A stretch of 64,000 bases of DNA from an uncultured Methanobrevibacter sp. (lineage in GTDB: Archaea > Methanobacteriota > Methanobacteria > Methanobacteriales > Methanobacteriaceae): the NCBI RefSeq assembly GCF_947170395.1, contig NZ_CAMVTE010000004.1:38915-102914 (forward strand), written 5' to 3'. Position 1 is the stretch's first letter. Each line of letters begins with the position of its first letter. The notes beneath the pieces are model-generated. The model was not told where the DNA came from and ran no database searches. It saw nothing but the letters and a program-made list of their open reading frames with translations. The position numbers were made by a program, and so were the translations under genes. Positions 38,101-45,129 of this stretch are shown here, in pieces.

Positions 38101-41100
38101 AAACATTACAAAAGAATCTGATGTTATAAATAATACAGTATATTACAATGATACAATCACATTCACAATAACTGTTAGAAACAACGGTCCGTGCAATGCA
38201 ACTAATGTAACAGTAAATGAAGTTTTAGATTCCCATCTTAAACTGGAAAGTTATAGTGCGGGGGCTAATTATAATGTTACCAGCGGTGTCTGGTATATCG
38301 GTGATTTGGCTAACGGTGACTGGCGTAAGTTAGAGATTATAGCTAGAGTAATCTCTATTGGAAATATTACCAATGTGGTTAATGTAACCAGTACAGAAAA
38401 TGACACTGATAAATCAAATAACAATGCAAGCATTCCTAATATTACTGCAAAACCTATAGTTGATTTAAGAATCAACAAAACCGTCAATGTTACCGCTACT
38501 GAAGTTCCGGTGACCGAAGTAATCAAGTTTACTATTACAGTATCAAATGACGGTCCTTGTGATGCGGTCAATGTATATGTTTATGAACCTTTAAGCGATT
38601 GTCTTAGCATTATCAGCAATACCACAGGCAACAATACCAGTACTATCCAATGGTATGACGGATATACATGGTTTATCGGTAATCTGACTAACGGTACCAA
38701 TACAACTTTAACAATTGAAGCAAGAATTGTATACTCCGGAATTATAAGAAATTATGTTAACGTGACCAGTAATATGACTGACATTGACCCAAGCAATAAT
38801 GAAGATCAAATCACTCCTATTACTGCAGTTACCAAAGTTGACCTGGCAATTAACAAGACAGTCAATGTCACAACAGGCATTGTCAATGTAGGTGATCTGG
38901 TTGAATTCAATATCACTGCTACAAACAACGGTCCTTGTAATGCGAGCGGTGTCTATGTGCTTGAAGCTTTGGATTTCAACTATCTTGTCGAATACAGTCA
39001 TAATGCAACTCCTGGCACCACATATGACGGTTACACATGGTATATCGGCTACTTGGATGCAGGTGCCACTGCTACTTTGACAATTGTTGCTCGTGTGACA
39101 GAACCTGGAAATTTCTCAAATTATGTTGAAATTTTCGGATTTGACGAAGATACCAACATGTCCAACAACAATGACACTATTCCTAACATCACTGCAATAC
39201 CTGTAGTTGATTTGGACATTACAAAAGAGGTCAATGTCAATGGGGAAGTGTTGGTTGGACAAACTGTCGTATTTACAGTCACTGTTAGAAATAACGGTCC
39301 TTGTGATGCTACCAATGTTAATGTGACTGAAGTATTGAGTCCTCATCTTGAAATGGTTGAATACATTACCTGGGACAGCTATTATGATGTCGATGCAGGT
39401 ATCTGGTATATTGGTGATTTGGCCAAAAATGATTGGAGACAAATTATTATCGTGACCGAAGTCGTTTCAGTCGGAAACATTACCAATGCTGTTAGCGTAA
39501 ACAGTACAGAAAACGATACAGACAAATCCAACAACAATGATACAATTCCTAACATTACTGCAAAACCTGCTGTTGACCTGCAGATTACTAAAGACGTAAA
39601 TGTAACATCAAGATTTGTTGAGGTAACTGATTACATAGAATATATTATTGTCGTTTATAATGACGGTCCTTGCAATGCAACCAACGTCAATGTAAGTGAG
39701 CCTTTAAACTCTTATCTTAAATTTGTCAATGCTACAACCGAATTCGGTTATTATAATGCTACTGAAGGTATTTGGCATATCGGCAATATGACAAACGGTT
39801 CATATGTGAATTTAACTATTGTGGCTCAGGTCATAAGGGATGGAATCGTCATTTCAAATGTGGTTGTTGTCAACAGCACAGAAAACGATACCGATCCATA
39901 CAATAACAGGGATGAAGTCATCATTGCAGCATTGCCTGTTGTCGATTTAAGAGTCAACAAAACTGTCAATGTCACATCTGATGAAATAGGCGTAACAGAT
40001 TATATTGAATTTACAATTACAGTGTTCAATGACGGTCCTTGTAACGCTACCGGTGTATATGTAATCGAATCATTAAGCGACAAACTCGCTTTGATTAGCA
40101 ACGTTACAAGCCAAGGTCATTATGACGGTTACACATGGAACATTGATAACATTACTGTCGGCAATAACGTTACATTAACAATTGTTGCTCAGGTTATTTA
40201 TGCAGGAAACATCTCAAATGCTGTCGTTGGCTTTGCATATCAAAATGAAACCAACTACACAAACAACAATGCAAGCATCAAAAATATCACTGCAATAACC
40301 AATGTTGACCTGCAGATTACCAAAAAGGTCAATGTAAGTGTTGTCAATGTAACCGATAAAATCGAATTCACAATATCCGTTACAAATGTCGGTCCTTGCA
40401 ATGCTACCGGTGTATATGTAAGTGAAGTTCTAAACTCTCATCTGAAAATCGTATCCAATACTACAACCATGGGGGAATATGACGGCGCTACATGGGTTAT
40501 AGGTAATCTGGATAAAGGACAAACCCATAATCTGACAATTATTGCTGAAGTCATATCATCAGGAAATATTACCAATTTCGTCAACGTTACAAGCAATGAC
40601 AACGATACCAACAGATCCAATGATAATGCAAGCATTAAAAACGTTACTGCTTTTGACATTGTTGATTTAAACATTACCAAGACAGTTGACGTTACAGGCG
40701 TTGTCGCCCTAGGCGATTCAGTTGTGTTCACCATTACTGTCTGGAACAATGGTCCTTGTGATGCTACCAATGTTAATGTTACTGAGGTTTTAAGTCCTCA
40801 TCTTAAAATGATTGGATACAGTACCTGGGACAGCTATTATAACGTTACTGAGGGTGTCTGGTATATTGGCAAATTGGCCAAAGACGATTGGAGACAACTC
40901 ATTATCTCAACTGAAGTGATTTCAGCAGGTAACATTACCAACGTGGTTGTTGTTACAAGTACAGAAAACGATACAAACAAATCAAACAACAACGCAAGTA
41001 TTCCTAACATTACTGCTGTGGATGTCGTTGATTTGACAATTACAAAAGATGTCAATGTTAAAGATGTCGTATTGGTGGGACAAACTGTCGTATTTACAAT

Positions 41101-44100
41101 AACAGTTAGAAACATTGGTCTTTGTGATGCTACCAATGTTAATGTTACTGAGGTTTTAAGTCCTCATCTTAAAATGATCGGATACAGTACATGGAACAGT
41201 GAGTATAATGTCACTGAAGGTGTCTGGTACATTGGCACATTGATTAAGGGAGATTGGAGACAACTGGTCATTGTAGCTGAAGTTGTTTCTCCTGGAAACA
41301 TTTCCAATGTTGTCGCTGTAACAAGCAGTGAAAATGACACTAACGAATCCAACAATAACGCAAGCATTAAAAACATTACTGCCTTGGATATTGTTGATTT
41401 AACTATTAATAAGACTGTTGACGTTACAACAGATACTGTTTGCATCGGCGATTCAATCATATTTACAATTACTGTTAGAAATAATGGTCCTTGTGATGCT
41501 ACCAATGTTAATGTTACTGAGGTTTTAAGTCCTCATCTTAAAATGGTTGACTATCATACTTGGAACAGTGAGTATAATGTCACTGAGGGTGTCTGGTATA
41601 TTGGCAAATTGGCTAAAAACGATTGGAGACAGTTGATTATTGAAACTCAGGTAATCTCAGCAGGAAACATTACAAATGTGGTCAGTGTTAACAGTACTCA
41701 AAACGATACCAACAAGTCCAACAATAATGCTAGTGTCCCTAACATCACTGCTGTGGACGTTGTTGATTTATCTATTAATAAGACTGTTGACGTTACAACC
41801 GGTTCTGTTTGTATCGGTGATTCAATTATATTTACTATTACTGTTAGAAATAATGGTCCTTGTGATGCTACCAATGTTAATGTTACTGAGGTTTTAAGTC
41901 CTCATCTTAAAATGGTTGACTATCATACCTGGAACAGTGAGTATAATGTCACTGAAGGTATATGGTATATTGGTGATTTGGCCAAAGACGATTGGAGACA
42001 ACTGATTATTGAAACTCAGGTAATCTCTGCAGGTAACATTACAAATGTGGTCAGTGTTAACAGTACTCAAAACGATACCAACAAATCAAACAACAACGCA
42101 AGTATTCCTAACATTACTGCTTGGGATGTCGTTGATTTGAATATTACCAAAAAGGTCAATGTTGGTGATGTTGTGCTGGTAGGACAAACAGTTATATTTA
42201 CAATAACTGTTTGGAACAACGGTCCTTGTGATGCCACTAATGTTAATGTTACTGAGGTTTTAAGTCCTCATCTTAAAATGGTTAACTATTACACATGGAA
42301 CAGCTATTATAACGTTACTGAGGGTATTTGGTATATTGGTAACTTGGCTAAAAACGATTGGAGACAGTTGATTATTGAAACTCAGGTAATCTCAGCAGGT
42401 AACATTACCAATGCGGTTGTTATCACAAGCACTGAAAACGATACCAACAAGTCCAACAATAATGCTAGTATTCCTAACATTACTGCAAAACCGGCTGTTG
42501 ATCTCTACATTACAAAAACAGCCAATGTTTCAGGTGTTGTCAATGTTACTGGCATAATCGAATTTGACATTGTTGTATATAATGCAGGTCCTTGCAATGC
42601 AACCAACGTCAATGTGAGTGAGGTTTTAAGTCCTCATCTCAAACTGCTCAACAACATAACCCAAAACGGATATTATGATGTTGGTGAAGGCATCTGGTAT
42701 ATAGGTAACTTAACCAGTCAGAACAGGGCATACCTGTCAATAATTGCTCAGGTAATCAGTAACGGCACAATCTCAAATGTGGTTGTTGTAACTAGCAGTG
42801 AAAATGACACCGATCCGTCCACAAACAGGGATGAAATCGACAACATTACTGCAGTAAACATTGTTGATGTAAGTGTCAATAAGACAGTAAGCAAAACAAC
42901 CGCAAAAGTTGGAGACGAAATTGTCTATGTCATCACAGTCCATAATTATGGCCCATGCGATGCAACAGATGTAAATGTCACTGAAAAACTATCAGATAAC
43001 GTTGTCTTGATTAAATATAATGCAACCATAGGTGATTATAACGCATCCGAAAACATTTGGTATATAGGAAAACTCACAAATGGTTCAACCCATACATTAA
43101 CTCTGACTGTTGAAATCATTCGTGAAGGAACAATTGAAAATGCGGTAATCCTCAAGTCAAACGAAACCGATACCAACATGACCAACAACAATTACACAAG
43201 TGAAAATGTAACTGCCGAAAAATACTCTACTCCAATTGATCTCAAAACAGAAAACATCACTTACGGTGAGGATGAGATTTTGGTTGTAATTCTGCCTAAA
43301 GGTGCAACAGGTGTTGTAAACATCACTGTTGGAGATAGAAACTACACTGATGTTCCAATCAATCAGGGTATTGTGGAACTTCCTGTAGTTGATTTGGGTG
43401 CCGGAGATTACAATGTCACAGTTGTATATGGTGGAAATGACAAATACTTACCTAATTCAACATCCGGAATCTTCAATGTCGCTAAACTGATTCCAATAAT
43501 CACTATTGAAGTTGCAGACATTTGGGTCTGGGAAATTGAAGTATTGAACGTGACTGTCAATGCACCTGGTGTCGTATTCGTAACAGTCAACAACATAACT
43601 GTTGAAATTCCGCTTGAAAATGGTGTTGTAACCACTGATGTATTGGCTGCCTTAAACAGCAAGCTTGACTATATGGGAAATGCAACCTGGAATATTATTG
43701 GTTTGCCGGTTGGAACATATCCTGCATTTGCACTTTATCCTGGAAATGAAAACTACACAAGCGTAAATACTTCAGACGTATTCCATGTAAGGGATTTGAT
43801 ACCTACAGATGTTGTTGTAACAGCTGATGATATCCATGTCGGTGAAAATGCAACAATCAACATTAAAGTTGGTCCTAAAGGAGTAACCGGAAATGTTACA
43901 GTGGTTTTAGAAAATGAAACTTACACTGTCTCATTGGATGAAAACGGAAATGCGCAACTGATTGTACCTGGCCTCAGTGCAGGTGAAAAGGACGTGCATG
44001 TCTACTATAACGGAACGGATTTATATCTTCCAAGTGATAATGCAACCACATTCGATGTATTGAAAGTAATGCCTCCGGTCAGTGTTGATGCACCTGAAAT

Positions 44101-44464
44101 AACCGTAGGTGAAGATGGTATAATCACAGTAACCGTTCCACAGGATGCAACCGGTACAATAACAATTGAAATTGAAGGCAAACGCTACACTGCAGATATT
44201 GAAAACGGAAAAGCAGTATTCATCATCAGGAATCTGACTGAAGGCATTCATGCAATTAAGGCATACTACTCAGGTGACGACAAGTACCTGCCAGCAAATG
44301 CAACAGGTAATATAAAAGTCAATCCTTTAAATGAAACTGAAAACAAAACTTCAATTTATCGCAGTGGAATTAGCTTGGCATCATACCCAACAGGTAATCC
44401 GATATTGGTAATATTATTAATATTATTATGTTTAGGATCTTCTCAAATTAGAAGAAGATTCTAA
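26192..44464 (+). CDS. Giant adhesin-like protein: beta-helix, 29 DUF11 repeats, Ig domains, C-terminal anchor
   Basis: 6090 residues from ATG 26192 (GAGGTT upstream). Signal peptide 1-26 (IFFGICLFIVLLSGLSVASA). Residues about 70-1960 are a right-handed beta-helix made of dozens of GGAIY-type rungs. One Ig-like domain (about 2043-2137) follows. Residues about 2138-5676 are 29 DUF11-type repeats of about 121 residues, each opening VDL.I.K.V and containing F(T/N)ITV.N.GPC(N/D)AT(N/G/D)V. Four Ig-like domains (about 5680-6050) precede 'SYPTGNPILVILLILLCLG' and SQIRRRF, a hydrophobic helix with a basic tail. N-x-S/T sequons are extremely dense. It is an exported, membrane-tethered surface fibre expected to bind other microbes, host or plant material; the ligand is unknown. 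It is followed by a second giant gene on the same strand. Confidence 0.95.
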   Translation: MDRKQIFFGICLFIVLLSGLSVASAANAVDNHTISTASDDLNTISRTNNQEDILGDPAGNFTGLDSSIDKTPDGGTLSLEINYTYSSGDVALVNGIVIDKSITIDGKGHTLDASHIASIFNIGANHRVVLQNIHFINANGTNGGAIKLDSTSTLEIVNCYFIDNHVSKSGAAIYLSDSFSTSSYLKITGTTFINNTASYGGAIYLNESASHSSSIEDSSFINCSSTGDGGSAYISASNVAFRNVIFDNNIAGDDGGALYWEGSNGIIYNITCTNNRGISVTKKDGNTSSTRGGTIIITGSNITVSDSRFINGSSFMDESKDYSKVDGGALFVTGNDVTIDNVEFINCNATNNGGAVYVIGNRTHIYNCDFTDCIARDGAALYVNGTGCTLYNSTFTNNVANDDGGAIYWNGDEGYIYNITCINNKGVSGYDPLEGKYSSTRGGTICLTGSNVTLTKSSFTISSAYMNESMNYSKVDGGALFITGNDVIVNDTTFSSCSATNNGGAIYVIGNRTHIYNCDFNDCVARDGAALYVNGVDCTLYNSTFTDNIGNDDGGAIYWEGDNGYMYNITCINNKGVSGWDPLEGEYSNSKGGTICLTGSNVTIDTSSFAQSSAKSDGGALFITGNDVKVMHSNFTNCISTAKNGGAVYIIGNETHIFDCIFDDCKVDVVTDHRGGAIYVAGNDANITKSTFTNTEAVVGGAIFIEGNGTIVDDSTFKHNDAVSSVGGTGAAININGANAVIVNSRFSDGKAVNYGGAIAVWGSNAVLEGNTFNNSITTKFNGGAVFVDGANTTISLSNFTQCNALGDPYARGGAIDVQGDDARILDCNFDECDSHYGGVIYVSGTNAYINSSSFKNSEAYDGGAIYIEGINTTISYSNFTDVSARDYGGSIYVAGNNADILESNFIRSTVVNRNGGAIFVAGSNANIEKSNFTSSKALNTKNKALGGAIYIEGSDAVVNQSNFDDCQASEGGGAIYAYGNAAKIEDSIFTSNTAKYGGSIYLTSWGSSIKGSNVSGSIASENGGGVYVAEGSIQISESNFDDCIAKGTSSTNGGGAIYINGPDTHISSSNFTGNRVPGNLARGGAIFINGERTVIEGSEFDNNTANQGGVIFIEGKDAIIDTSKFSNSSSRSSGGSIYVKGDEATIRLSSFDNITAGNDGGAIYVDGARTNILNSSFYNCTVKGKKGGAIYIDDIGTTVAYSNFTLSKAGEGGAIYIRGVNTTISYCNLDENVADSAGAIKVYGDDTIISNCNFTYNNATSKTLGSGGALDIGGSNASVYYSWFDHNDAVLDGGAINWLGGHGDDSIIGSTFTNNVAHDTNKGGGAIYWTQGNVIASGGLIKDSIFINNTAASRHGGAIDWFHAKDSRIENCLFINNTAARDGGALYTGDQGGKSTNLTIIYSQFYNNTAGLYGGAIANQMADSYLFNNTFDGNKANAGGGSILMKEGPAKNCIIDHCYIYNSHVGNVSGGYGEGGGAILLGVKGDSNITISNSAIFNSTIERGPGGAIAMLGSDCSLINVTIEVASTQNDDGGAIYWKGANGMLNNVTIFNSSSNSVDGSKSSDGGAIHVSGWYCTLNDIKIFKSSANNDENCAKTNNGGAIYISGSSDVLTNIIIDNSSSKNVKMNAGGGAIYYAGYGGTLVNATISNTFASGNGGAIYWRGSTPKEFNNISITYSQTEVIDSANSADGGAIYATTLTELNNVTIEGARAYKNTGDVHGGAIYLKDGKTLNNVTVIGSRASTDDGISQGGAVYFTRERGSSNIYVYNSTFEENNADLGGGLYFKKITARIYGSSFTGNVANQNGGALYSENEDELIYDSTIDHNSAKKGGGIFSQDGHVQLTDSLMEFNTAEEKGGAIYYNYNNKGGSSIILRSDLLNNTAFQGSAIYGTKFNRFSLQDSVLLDNQANSKTFIEKHVGVDEQGNNYTSAIFLGFDNLLNAIWQESTYALSCSNVTYWGVDNRTKANSAPKQSDREVNINVTVEVYDGRGVQLTTADVVTDKDGKVTYNFDAKDGETYYFAYVHKADRYYTYLRDTLSNRSIVNIYVHNPIFYSQNQTVLIELTDGAWGNLNGTVTVTFNDTNHTTFEIEVLNGTGARYNISGLPIGHYNATASFSGDLDHTGDTDWALFEVVPYNDLHITKEVNITADYVNVSDVIKYTITVTNHGPSKAYGVNVTERLSPYLKLDRAKATTGSYNLTGGYWYIGDLEVGDFETLTITAEVIHMGPITNTVWVTGLGNDTNLSNNVASARNFTAVDLIDLRIYKTVNVTAEVVNVLDIIQFNITVFNDGPSNATGVVVEEPIDGHLKIISNKTSTGTYRGDTWNIGYLAKGANATLTIVARIAYPGNISNAVHVFGFENESNYKNNYAAIKNLTAIANVDLKVTKEVNVSGSVNVTDKIKFTINVTNNGPCNATGVYVSEILSKHLKILSNTTTKGDYDGATWIVGDLNKGETQSLTIIAEVISAGTISNAVAIFGSDNDTNKSNNNDSIENITSFDIVDLQINKTVDIKTSTVNVSDRIVFTITVKNNGPCDATNVNVTEKLSPHLKMIEYHTWASTYDVGKGIWYIGTLTKGDWRELVITAEVISAGNISNVVVVTSSENDTNKSNNKDEIPNITAIDIVDLQIKKEVNVSGVINVTDYIKYTITVFNAGPSNATNVNVSEVLSSHLKLIKAETANGYYNVTKGMWYIGELKNQSTAVLTIHAQVITNGTISNVVEVNSTEKDTDLSNNKDQIVDIAAVNIVDLQINKTVNASSTDIDITEVIMFNITVYNAGPCNATDVYVCEPLSDILQIISNVTSQGSYDGYTWIIGNLTSGSTATLTIVAQSAYSGTIENAVNVTCREIDTNLTNNKDNITPINVSAHMDLAINKTVNVTTGVVNVSDLIEFTVIAYNNGPCNASGVYVYEALDTAHLTLVSSSATKGVYDNQTTWNIGFLNAGENATLTIVAEVTAVGNFSNYVAIFGFGNDTNMSNNNASIPNITAKPIVDLNITKSVNVGTVVDFNDTIIFTITVRNKGPCEATNVNVTEALDSHLKLVVYHTWGSDYNVTEGIWHIGTLAKGDWRQLIIEARVIAVGNITNVVSVNSTEEDTNKSNNNASIPNITAMPIVDLQIKKESNVTGDVVNVTDYIKYTITVFNDGPCNATNVNVSEVLSSHLRFVKSDTANGYYNVTEGIWHVGDLKNQSTAVLTIEAQVVSEGIISNVVVVNSTEKDTDLDNNRAAIDDITAVIVFDLQIKKVVNVSRDIDVTEIIMFNITVHNAGPCNATDVYVAEPLSYNLRIISNTTTQGTYDGYTWIIGNMTSGSTVNLTIVASIAYGGIIENKVNVTGRGIDYNLSNNKDNVTLNATAHVDLSVSKIVVGNPTVVNVSDKVEFVVEAYNDGPCNASGVYVSEILDFTHLGRNFTYYVSAPGTTYDGRTWIIGNLNSKERISLTIVAWVIAPGNFTNYVEIFCYDNDTNKSNNNASISNITAKPIVDLNITKTDNITNRTIHYNDTILFTITVRNNGPSNATNVNVTEVLDSHLKLVSYSTGANYNVTSGVWYIGDLAKDDWRQLEIVARVTSVGNITNAVSVNSTEEDTNKSNNNASVPNITAIPIVDLNITKEVNVTGNIVNVTDYIKYTITVYNAGPCNATNVNVSEVLSGHLRFVKSDTANGYYNVTEGIWHVGDLKNKSSAVLTIEAQVMSNGTISNVVAVNSTEMDTNMSNNWAETKNLTSVIVFDLQIKKSVNVSSTNVDVTDKLKFTITVHNAGPCNATDVYVIEPLAKNLIIRGNTTTQGHYDGYKWYIGNMTNGSTVNLTIDVDIDYAGIIVNRVNVTGTGIDYNLSNNKDSLTLNATAHVDLQIFKLYTGNNVVNVSDLVEFTVIAYNGGPCNASGVYVLEELDFTHLGRNFTYIAPRGTTYDGHIWDIGRLNVHEVLVLRISAWVIAPGNFSNYVEIHGYDNDTDPSNNNDTIDNITALPIVDLNITKESDVINNTVYYNDTITFTITVRNNGPCNATNVTVNEVLDSHLKLESYSAGANYNVTSGVWYIGDLANGDWRKLEIIARVISIGNITNVVNVTSTENDTDKSNNNASIPNITAKPIVDLRINKTVNVTATEVPVTEVIKFTITVSNDGPCDAVNVYVYEPLSDCLSIISNTTGNNTSTIQWYDGYTWFIGNLTNGTNTTLTIEARIVYSGIIRNYVNVTSNMTDIDPSNNEDQITPITAVTKVDLAINKTVNVTTGIVNVGDLVEFNITATNNGPCNASGVYVLEALDFNYLVEYSHNATPGTTYDGYTWYIGYLDAGATATLTIVARVTEPGNFSNYVEIFGFDEDTNMSNNNDTIPNITAIPVVDLDITKEVNVNGEVLVGQTVVFTVTVRNNGPCDATNVNVTEVLSPHLEMVEYITWDSYYDVDAGIWYIGDLAKNDWRQIIIVTEVVSVGNITNAVSVNSTENDTDKSNNNDTIPNITAKPAVDLQITKDVNVTSRFVEVTDYIEYIIVVYNDGPCNATNVNVSEPLNSYLKFVNATTEFGYYNATEGIWHIGNMTNGSYVNLTIVAQVIRDGIVISNVVVVNSTENDTDPYNNRDEVIIAALPVVDLRVNKTVNVTSDEIGVTDYIEFTITVFNDGPCNATGVYVIESLSDKLALISNVTSQGHYDGYTWNIDNITVGNNVTLTIVAQVIYAGNISNAVVGFAYQNETNYTNNNASIKNITAITNVDLQITKKVNVSVVNVTDKIEFTISVTNVGPCNATGVYVSEVLNSHLKIVSNTTTMGEYDGATWVIGNLDKGQTHNLTIIAEVISSGNITNFVNVTSNDNDTNRSNDNASIKNVTAFDIVDLNITKTVDVTGVVALGDSVVFTITVWNNGPCDATNVNVTEVLSPHLKMIGYSTWDSYYNVTEGVWYIGKLAKDDWRQLIISTEVISAGNITNVVVVTSTENDTNKSNNNASIPNITAVDVVDLTITKDVNVKDVVLVGQTVVFTITVRNIGLCDATNVNVTEVLSPHLKMIGYSTWNSEYNVTEGVWYIGTLIKGDWRQLVIVAEVVSPGNISNVVAVTSSENDTNESNNNASIKNITALDIVDLTINKTVDVTTDTVCIGDSIIFTITVRNNGPCDATNVNVTEVLSPHLKMVDYHTWNSEYNVTEGVWYIGKLAKNDWRQLIIETQVISAGNITNVVSVNSTQNDTNKSNNNASVPNITAVDVVDLSINKTVDVTTGSVCIGDSIIFTITVRNNGPCDATNVNVTEVLSPHLKMVDYHTWNSEYNVTEGIWYIGDLAKDDWRQLIIETQVISAGNITNVVSVNSTQNDTNKSNNNASIPNITAWDVVDLNITKKVNVGDVVLVGQTVIFTITVWNNGPCDATNVNVTEVLSPHLKMVNYYTWNSYYNVTEGIWYIGNLAKNDWRQLIIETQVISAGNITNAVVITSTENDTNKSNNNASIPNITAKPAVDLYITKTANVSGVVNVTGIIEFDIVVYNAGPCNATNVNVSEVLSPHLKLLNNITQNGYYDVGEGIWYIGNLTSQNRAYLSIIAQVISNGTISNVVVVTSSENDTDPSTNRDEIDNITAVNIVDVSVNKTVSKTTAKVGDEIVYVITVHNYGPCDATDVNVTEKLSDNVVLIKYNATIGDYNASENIWYIGKLTNGSTHTLTLTVEIIREGTIENAVILKSNETDTNMTNNNYTSENVTAEKYSTPIDLKTENITYGEDEILVVILPKGATGVVNITVGDRNYTDVPINQGIVELPVVDLGAGDYNVTVVYGGNDKYLPNSTSGIFNVAKLIPIITIEVADIWVWEIEVLNVTVNAPGVVFVTVNNITVEIPLENGVVTTDVLAALNSKLDYMGNATWNIIGLPVGTYPAFALYPGNENYTSVNTSDVFHVRDLIPTDVVVTADDIHVGENATINIKVGPKGVTGNVTVVLENETYTVSLDENGNAQLIVPGLSAGEKDVHVYYNGTDLYLPSDNATTFDVLKVMPPVSVDAPEITVGEDGIITVTVPQDATGTITIEIEGKRYTADIENGKAVFIIRNLTEGIHAIKAYYSGDDKYLPANATGNIKVNPLNETENKTSIYRSGISLASYPTGNPILVILLILLCLGSSQIRRRF
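26390..32070 (+). repeat. Beta-helix coding repeats of the first giant adhesin
   Basis: Irregular units of about 60-80 bases whose products share (N/S)(N/F)T...GGAIY rungs. A clear internal duplication of 450 bases is present: AAAGTTGATGGTGGTGC at 27161 recurs at 27611 and the following about 300 bases are nearly the same. Confidence 0.85.
32603..43218 (+). repeat. 29 tandem DUF11-type repeats
   Basis: Each unit is about 366 bases. Units fall into types that recur in order; the block A-B-C-D occurs three times in a row at 34064-35527, 35528-36994 and 36995-38458 (1464, 1467 and 1464 bases), followed by B-C-D at 38459-39571. Units 23-27 (about 40670-42500) are near-identical copies of one type. 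Confidence 0.9.
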
Positions 44465-45129
44465 GTATTATTTTTATTGCATATATGTAATATTTTCAAT
44501 ATTGACTGTATTGGGTCGGATTCGCCAATGCTTTCATTATTTTTTATTTTTTTTTACAATATTGTTGTATTTGCCAACAATAATATTTATAAAAAGATAT
44601 CAATATTGTGAGTATAATACTGATATTAATCAACCTTTTAATCAAAATATTAAACTGTATACTTAATTTATAATTTAAATAAATATTTGATAGGTAATTA
44701 TATGGAATTTGCATAATTTTATTTAGTATTTAGTAATTTTTTATGTACATTTTACACTAAATTTTTAAAATTTTTTTAAAAACATTTCAACATTTTTTCC
44801 ATATTTTGAGTGGTGTATATTATATTATTATCAAGGTTTGAAGAGTATTATTTTTTGCCTTTTTTATTTAATTTTTTTCAATCTGAAAATGTGATTTTGG
44901 ATAACTTTCACATTTCAAAATTGTATTTTCCATATATGTTTTCATATGGGTTATAGAATGTTTTTTTGTTCATAATTGATTTTTATTTCTGAAATTTTTT
45001 TAATCTTTTTTGAAATTTACTATTCAAAAAACATATATATTATAAGAATCTAAAATAAATATCACTGTAAACTCTCCATTATTTTCCGATGGAAAATAAT
45101 TTTTACAAAAAAGATGGAGGGGGTGTATT
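44465..45129 (+). other. AT-rich spacer with leader hairpin before the second giant adhesin
   Basis: 665 bases, no gene. Several T-runs after 44464 (for example 44551-44559) serve as terminator. ATTATTTTCC (45078-45087) and GGAAAATAAT (45091-45100) form a perfect 10-base-pair hairpin with loop GAT. CTCC (45074-45077) can pair with GGAG (45116-45119), which is part of the ribosome-binding site GGAGGGGGTG ending five bases before ATG 45130. The middle (44600-45050) is plain A/T. Confidence 0.5.

Noticed and set aside
33298..41505. Series of minus-strand frames opposite the DUF11 array
   Set aside because: They recur with the repeat period and mirror it, so they are antisense shadows.
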